DNA of 64,000 nucleotides from contig NZ_LOAJ01000001.1 of assembly GCF_001542905.1 (NCBI RefSeq), positions 124,001 through 188,000 on the forward strand, given 5' to 3'. Below, in pieces: positions 60,325 through 64,000 of this stretch. Source of the DNA: Halorubrum aethiopicum (GTDB lineage Archaea > Halobacteriota > Halobacteria > Halobacteriales > Haloferacaceae). The position numbers and the translations under genes were made by a program. The number at the start of each line of letters is the position of its first letter. Within the stretch, counting starts at the first letter, position 1. The notes beneath the pieces were generated by a model. The model did not search any database and was not told the origin of the DNA. It saw only the letters and a program-made list of their open reading frames with translations.

Positions 60325-60567
60325 CTACGCGACCTCCACGTAGAAGCCGTAGTCGTCGCCCGACTCGTCGAGGGCGAGCAGCTCGTTGTCGGTCTCGTCG
60401 ACCCACTCGGAGACGTCCGTGAGCGACTCGTCGTTGTCGCTCAAGAGCAGGATCACGTCGCCGGGGGCCGCCGAGCGGACCCGGCCGATGAGATCCATCA
60501 GCGGACCGGGGCAGGCGGCCGCGCGCGCGTCGACCGTGTCCGTGGGCTCGATGTCGATGTCGGTCAT
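60325..60567 (-). CDS. TusA-family sulfur carrier, second copy
   Basis: An 80-residue protein with the sulfur Cys19 in RAAACPGPLMDLIGR. The later part (DVILLLSDNDESLTDVSEWV, DETDNELL) is the TusA fold. It is first in the tusA-SQR-DUF1641 operon, ending one base before the SQR gene. A composite AGTATTGT motif lies upstream. Confidence 0.88.
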   Translation of the reverse strand: MTDIDIEPTDTVDARAAACPGPLMDLIGRVRSAAPGDVILLLSDNDESLTDVSEWVDETDNELLALDESGDDYGFYVEVA

Positions 60568-60599
60568 GGTACGCGCGGAGGTTCGACCGCCGCGGAGAT

Positions 60600-60626
60600 A
60601 GTATTGTATAGAAGTTCCAAAATTAT
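60600..60626 (+). promoter_or_regulatory. AGTATTGT-N9-CCAAAA motif upstream of tusA-SQR
   Basis: AGTATTGT at 60600-60607, nine bases, CCAAAATTAT at 60617-60626. It has the same spacing as at 50378 and 51803 but points away from the gene, so it is inverted relative to it. On the minus strand CTATAC (60611-60606) could serve as A/T box. Confidence 0.68.
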
Positions 60627-60713
60627 GGAATCGTGCTGGAACTTATATACCCCGCCGACGCGGCGGACGCGAGCGTCCGGAGAACTCGGAACGACTCCGG
60701 GGGAGAACGACGG

Positions 60714-61640
60714 CTACTCGCCGAGTTCGTCGCGGAGGTCGCCCATCGTGACCTCGCGTTCGGCGTGGGCGTTGTGCTGGTGGATCGACTCGTCGTTCGA
60801 CTGTTTCATGCGGATCACGGCGTCGTCGGCGAGGTGCCCGAACTCCGCGAGCGTCCCCTCGGCGAGCGCGCGGACGCAGTCCTCGACGAACTTCGCGTTC
60901 GCGTGTGCGTGGTAGGTCATGTGGTCCTCGTCGGGGCGTTTGGCCATGTTGTAGATCCGCGCGCTCATCGAGTCGCGGGCGACGTCGATCACGTCGCGGA
61001 GGTCGACCTCGGGGCTGCCGTCCGTGGTGATCGTCAGGGTGGCGTGGCCGCGCTGGGAGTGGCCCGGCTGCGGGACCGCCTCGAGGAAGGCGTCGGTCGT
61101 CTCCTCGTCGACGCCGAGCTCGGCGAGCTTCTCGCGGGCACGAGACTCGCTCATCCCCTGCGAACAGGGACACACCGTCATCCCCGTGACCTCCGCACCG
61201 ATCTCGGCGCGGGTTCCCTCCTCCGTCGCGGTCGCGCTGGCGACGATGGTCGCCGTGCTCTGGGTCTCGAGCCCGGAGGCCGGGGTCTCCTCGCGGGTGA
61301 CGAGCTCCGCCGACATCGACACCTCGGCGGTGGTGGTGTAGTCGTGTTTCTCCAGGAGCCGCTCGGCGGCGTCGCCACAGACGTCCTCGACGCGGTAGGC
61401 CTCCTCGCGGGTGATGTCCTCCAAGATCTCGTCTATCGTCGCGAGGTTCCGTGACATGTCGATCCCCTTGCGGCCGCTCGGGAGGTCGACGAACACCTCG
61501 AACTCGGCCATGAGAACGATCGGTCGGTCGTCGCCGCGGGCGATCTTGACGAGTTTCTCCACGCCGGTGACGCCGACCTGCGAGAGCCCGACGGTGACGT
61601 CCGGGGCCGACGCCTGTACGTCCGGCAGCTGATGACTCAT
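60714..61640 (-). CDS. mptA: GTP cyclohydrolase MptA (FolE2 type)
   Basis: First enzyme of archaeal pterin (methanopterin/folate-like) synthesis, 308 residues. Signatures: [35 protein letters not shown], the metal ligand Cys in [14 protein letters not shown] and [15 protein letters not shown]. The start ATG at 61640 is clean. Upstream is a divergent gap of 115 bp with the gene at 61756, which is on the same strand. Confidence 0.93.
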   Translation of the reverse strand: MSHQLPDVQASAPDVTVGLSQVGVTGVEKLVKIARGDDRPIVLMAEFEVFVDLPSGRKGIDMSRNLATIDEILEDITREEAYRVEDVCGDAAERLLEKHDYTTTAEVSMSAELVTREETPASGLETQSTATIVASATATEEGTRAEIGAEVTGMTVCPCSQGMSESRAREKLAELGVDEETTDAFLEAVPQPGHSQRGHATLTITTDGSPEVDLRDVIDVARDSMSARIYNMAKRPDEDHMTYHAHANAKFVEDCVRALAEGTLAEFGHLADDAVIRMKQSNDESIHQHNAHAEREVTMGDLRDELGE

Positions 61641-61755
61641 TACGAACGTACCAGGGGAGACGCGTGATTATGGCTTTCGATGAAGGGTCTCGCGTCGGGT
61701 TCTCCTGGAGAGCGAAGCGTCGCTTCGTCCGCCGTCGAAGGTCATCCGGTCGTGT

Positions 61756-62232
61756 TCACTCCCGCTCGTCGCGGCTCGACTCCCGTTCGGCGTCCAGCCG
61801 TTCGGCTTTGAGCTCGCGAACCTCCCGCTCCACGTCGAGGGCGTCCAGCTCGTCGAGGCTCGCACTCACCGCGTCGCCGGCGCGGTCGGTGCCGTGGGCG
61901 TCGCCGCTTCCGGCCGCGCGACCCGCGCGATCGTCGCCTCCGGCGTCGCGATCGGCGCTGCTTCCCCCGTCGCCGTCGGCGGGCTCGCCGTCGTCGCCGC
62001 CGACGTTCGCGTCGCTCTCGTTCCGGGTCGCGGCCGCGCCGCCGCCGCCGAGACGGGCGTCGAGCCGCCGGACGAGCACGTAGACGGTTCCCGCGGCACC
62101 GACGGCGACGCCGCCGTAGGCGACGAGCAGCGCCTCCGCGCCGAACCGGGCCTCGAGTATCGGCCCCGCCAGCCACGCGAACACGCAGACGCCGACGAGA
62201 AACGCGGTGGCGAACGGAACGGCTCTGTCCAT
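61756..62232 (-). CDS. membrane protein with acidic cytoplasmic tail
   Basis: A 158-residue protein with two membrane helices (VPFATAFLVGVCVFAWLAGP and VAYGGVAVGAAGTVYVLVRR), a Gly/Asp-rich linker and a helical end DALDVEREVRELKAERLDAE. No family recognised. The ATG at 62232 is chosen because the longer frame crosses the eL21 promoter. Confidence 0.65.
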   Translation of the reverse strand: MDRAVPFATAFLVGVCVFAWLAGPILEARFGAEALLVAYGGVAVGAAGTVYVLVRRLDARLGGGGAAATRNESDANVGGDDGEPADGDGGSSADRDAGGDDRAGRAAGSGDAHGTDRAGDAVSASLDELDALDVEREVRELKAERLDAERESSRDERE

Positions 62233-62332
62233 GGCTCGGATTCGGTCCGAGCGCTCAAAGCCGCGTCGCTCGCCGCTCGGGCGCGTAACGCACCATTTAT
62301 AACTGCGGCAGCGGAACCGTACCCCAACGACC

Positions 62333-62623
62333 ATGCCGAGTTCCAATGGACCCCAGAAGGCCACTCGAGACAAGCTGTCGAACAAGCCGAGAGACCGCGG
62401 AACCTCGCCGCCCCAGCGCGCGATCCAGGAGTTCGAGGAGGGCAGCCGAGTCCACCTCAAGATCGACCCGAGCGTCCAGGAGGGTCGCTTTCACCCCCGC
62501 TTCGACGGCCGAACCGGCACCGTGATCGGCAAGCAGGGCGCGGCGTTCAAAGTCGAGATCACGGACGGCGGCAAGACCAAGACGCTCATCGTCCGCGCCG
62601 CCCACATGAGCCGCCAGCAGTAA
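62333..62623 (+). CDS. rpl21e: ribosomal protein eL21
   Basis: Large-subunit protein of 96 residues: [20 protein letters not shown], then [20 protein letters not shown] and [13 protein letters not shown]. It starts the conserved haloarchaeal group rpl21e-rpoF-DUF655-ksgA. TTTATAA near 62293-62299 lies about 35 bp upstream. Confidence 0.95.
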   Translation: MPSSNGPQKATRDKLSNKPRDRGTSPPQRAIQEFEEGSRVHLKIDPSVQEGRFHPRFDGRTGTVIGKQGAAFKVEITDGGKTKTLIVRAAHMSRQQ

Positions 62624-62624
62624 G

Positions 62625-62981
62625 ATGACGATCTTCAAGGAGAAGCTCGACGAGGAGTACCTCACCACCGCGGAGGCGAAGGACATCCTCGGCGAGATCG
62701 AGGCCGACCGCGCCGCCGACGAGGACCGCGAGCTCCGGTACGAGCTGGCCCGCGCGATCGAACACGTGAACCGGTTCGGCCACCTCGACGCCGAGGAGTC
62801 CCGCGAACTCGTCGAGGAGCTTGCCGACCTCGAGCGGATCGACGTCCCGACCGCGGTCAAGATCGCCGACCTCCTTCCCGAGGACCGCACGGAGCTCCGC
62901 TCCGTCTTCGCACAGGAGCGGTACTCGCTCGACGGCGAGGAGCTCGACGAGGTCCTCGACGTCGTCGCGAAGTACGCCTGA
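62625..62981 (+). CDS. rpoF: RNA polymerase subunit Rpo4 (RpoF/Rpb4)
   Basis: A 118-residue helical protein starting MTIFKEKLDEEYLTTAEAKD; it has the HRDC-like helices LARAIEHVNRFGHLDAEES and DLLPEDRTELRSVFAQERYS. It forms the stalk of RNA polymerase with Rpo7. One base lies between eL21 and this start, so the two are in one operon. Confidence 0.93.
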   Translation: MTIFKEKLDEEYLTTAEAKDILGEIEADRAADEDRELRYELARAIEHVNRFGHLDAEESRELVEELADLERIDVPTAVKIADLLPEDRTELRSVFAQERYSLDGEELDEVLDVVAKYA

Positions 62982-63071
62982 GACGACGGATCGGCTGCGT
63001 CGCCCCGGTCGGTACCCGGCGTTTCCCCGACGGCAGCGGTTTTTTACCCCTCGGACGCGCACCCTGTTGGC

Positions 63072-63677
63072 ATGAGCGACCACTCGACGGACGCCGCCGA
63101 CGAGCGCGACTCGGCCCCCGAGGGCGGGACGGAGGAGCGCTCCGTCGCCGTCCTCCTCGACGTTCTCCCGAACGGCCGGCCCGACGACGGCCGACCGGGC
63201 TACCAGAAGTCCCCGGTCGCGTACGCGCTCGGCGAGCCGTCGTTCGGGCTGTACGAGCTGTCCCTCGAGGAGGACGCGGACGTCTCCGTGAGCGACCGGA
63301 TCGACCTCGACGGGCCGGCCGTCTCGCGGTACCGCAGGGTCGAGTTCGAGGACCTCACCCGGAACGCGGCCGCCGAGATCGAGTACGCCGTCGAGGCGAT
63401 CGTCGACGCGGACGAGCGCCGGTTCGTCGACTTCTACAACGAGGCGGAGCCGATCACGCTCCGGCTCCACCAGCTCAACCTCCTCCCCGGGATCGGCAAG
63501 AAGCTCCGGAACAGGGTCCTCGACGAGCGGAAGCGCGGCCCCTTCGAGAGCTTCGAGGAGGTGGAAGACCGGATCTCGGGGCTCCACAGCCCCCGCGAGG
63601 TGATCCTCGAACGGATCGTCGAGGAGATCCGCGAGGACGACCTGAAGTACCGGACGTTCGTCGACCGCGGGGAGTGA
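63072..63677 (+). CDS. DUF655 nucleic-acid-binding protein
   Basis: A 201-residue protein. After 25 acidic residues, an OB-like part (VAVLLDVLPNGRPDDGRPGY, QKSPVAYALGEPSFGLYELS) is followed by a helix-hairpin-helix region NLLPGIGKKLRNRVLDERKR with GPFESFEEVEDRISGLHSPR. The gene is always between rpoF and ksgA in archaea, and a role in RNA metabolism is suggested by context only. A TTTTTTAC box (63039-63046) lies about 28 bp upstream. Confidence 0.9.
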   Translation: MSDHSTDAADERDSAPEGGTEERSVAVLLDVLPNGRPDDGRPGYQKSPVAYALGEPSFGLYELSLEEDADVSVSDRIDLDGPAVSRYRRVEFEDLTRNAAAEIEYAVEAIVDADERRFVDFYNEAEPITLRLHQLNLLPGIGKKLRNRVLDERKRGPFESFEEVEDRISGLHSPREVILERIVEEIREDDLKYRTFVDRGE

Positions 63678-63761
63678 GGCGGGCTCCGGGGGCGGCACGG
63701 CGGCCCGCGCCCGACCGCGCCGAAACGGGACTTTTACCCCGAACCGACGTGTAGCGCGGCC

Positions 63762-64000
63762 ATGACCGATCGATCGGCGGGGGCCGCGGACGCGTACGGA
63801 ACCCGTGACCCCGACGCGCTCGCGCGGCGGGCGGGCACCCGCGCGGACCCCGACAACGATCAACACTTCCTCGTCGACGACCGGGTCCTCGACCGACTGC
63901 CGACGTATCTCCCGGAGGACGCGGACGCGAGCCACCTCCTCGAGGTCGGCGGCGGCGCTGGCGCGCTCACGGACCGGCTGCTCGCGGCGGCGGGCGCGAA
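63762..64000 (+). CDS. ksgA: 16S rRNA dimethyladenosine transferase KsgA, 3' end outside window
   Basis: The first 79 residues of the enzyme that dimethylates two adenines in the 16S rRNA 3' hairpin. DNDQHFLVDDRVLDRLPTYL is the family N-terminus and LLEVGGGAGALTDRLLAAAG the SAM loop. The window ends in the reading frame. Confidence 0.93.
   Translation, partial: MTDRSAGAADAYGTRDPDALARRAGTRADPDNDQHFLVDDRVLDRLPTYLPEDADASHLLEVGGGAGALTDRLLAAAGA

Noticed and set aside
60633-61454. A plus-strand gene driven by the 60600 motif
   Set aside because: The frame is antisense to mptA, and its codon use is that of a shadow; no family features were seen.

Overview
The window is chromosomal DNA of an extremely halophilic archaeon (class Halobacteria, most like Halorubrum or its relatives). 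The DNA is very GC-rich, third codon positions are almost all G or C, proteins are loaded with Asp and Glu, and many genes start a few bases after an A/T box about 26-30 bp upstream (leaderless transcripts). Archaeal or haloarchaeal markers include FtsZ2 with CdrS and CdrL, PAN, RfcS, a SAMP2-type ubiquitin-like protein, eS8, eL21, Rpb4/RpoF, MptA, archaeal shikimate kinase and PdaD. The assignment is by inference; no search was run.

Layout. 0-6 kb: 3' part of a MeaB GTPase, a hydrolase, a receiver-PAS protein, a thioesterase, the tRNA thiolation protein NcsA, then ftsZ2-cdrS-cdrL (4.7-6.9 kb, minus strand). 7.1-12.2 kb: small acidic coiled-coil protein, smc, scpA. 12-21.5 kb: glycosyltransferase, MTA phosphorylase, YeiH-type transporter, malate:quinone oxidoreductase, HD and phosphoribosyltransferase pair, gatB, samp2, GNAT, RDD. 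21.6-27 kb: phosphate uptake operon pstS-pstC-pstA-pstB-phoU. 27-36 kb: small haloarchaeal families, shikimate kinase and chorismate mutase, a decayed LysE exporter in atypical DNA, pdaD, PAN, a HalX response regulator, an M29 peptidase. 36-46.6 kb: M48 protease, cofH, etfBA (etfA frameshifted), rfcS, rnhB, eS8, ferredoxin, tRNA-Leu(UAA), menB. 47-60.6 kb: a sulfur and redox region with a universal stress protein, a cysteine-containing HTH regulator, TauE/SafE exporter, two thioredoxins, a class V aminotransferase, two YeeE/YedE permeases, a rhodanese/metallo-beta-lactamase protein (frameshifted), two TusA proteins, a DsrE-like protein, DUF1641 and an SQR-like flavoprotein. 60.7-64 kb: mptA, then rpl21e-rpoF-DUF655-ksgA.

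Two signals are not explained by the genes. (1) Five intergenic copies of a repeat of about 140-360 bp (32.3, 43.9, 45.4, 48.5 and 54.1 kb) share three strictly conserved boxes. They also share hairpins whose stem sequences differ between copies while pairing is kept, so they look like a structured RNA family or a mobile element that folds. (2) A composite promoter motif, AGTATTGT-N9-CCAAAA, sits with the same 9-nt spacing at the TauE, thioredoxin and TusA promoters, with relaxed versions at two others. Simpler TATTGT palindromes lie upstream of the stress protein and the rhodanese/beta-lactamase gene. This suggests an undescribed sulfur or persulfide regulon.

Other points: a five-copy GTAAGAC operator array at cdrS, a SAMP2 with nine residues after its Gly-Gly, a 22-bp tRNA-Leu 3'-end duplication like an att remnant, short overlapping mini-ORFs that bridge genes, and two frameshifts both at runs of six C where seven would restore the protein.
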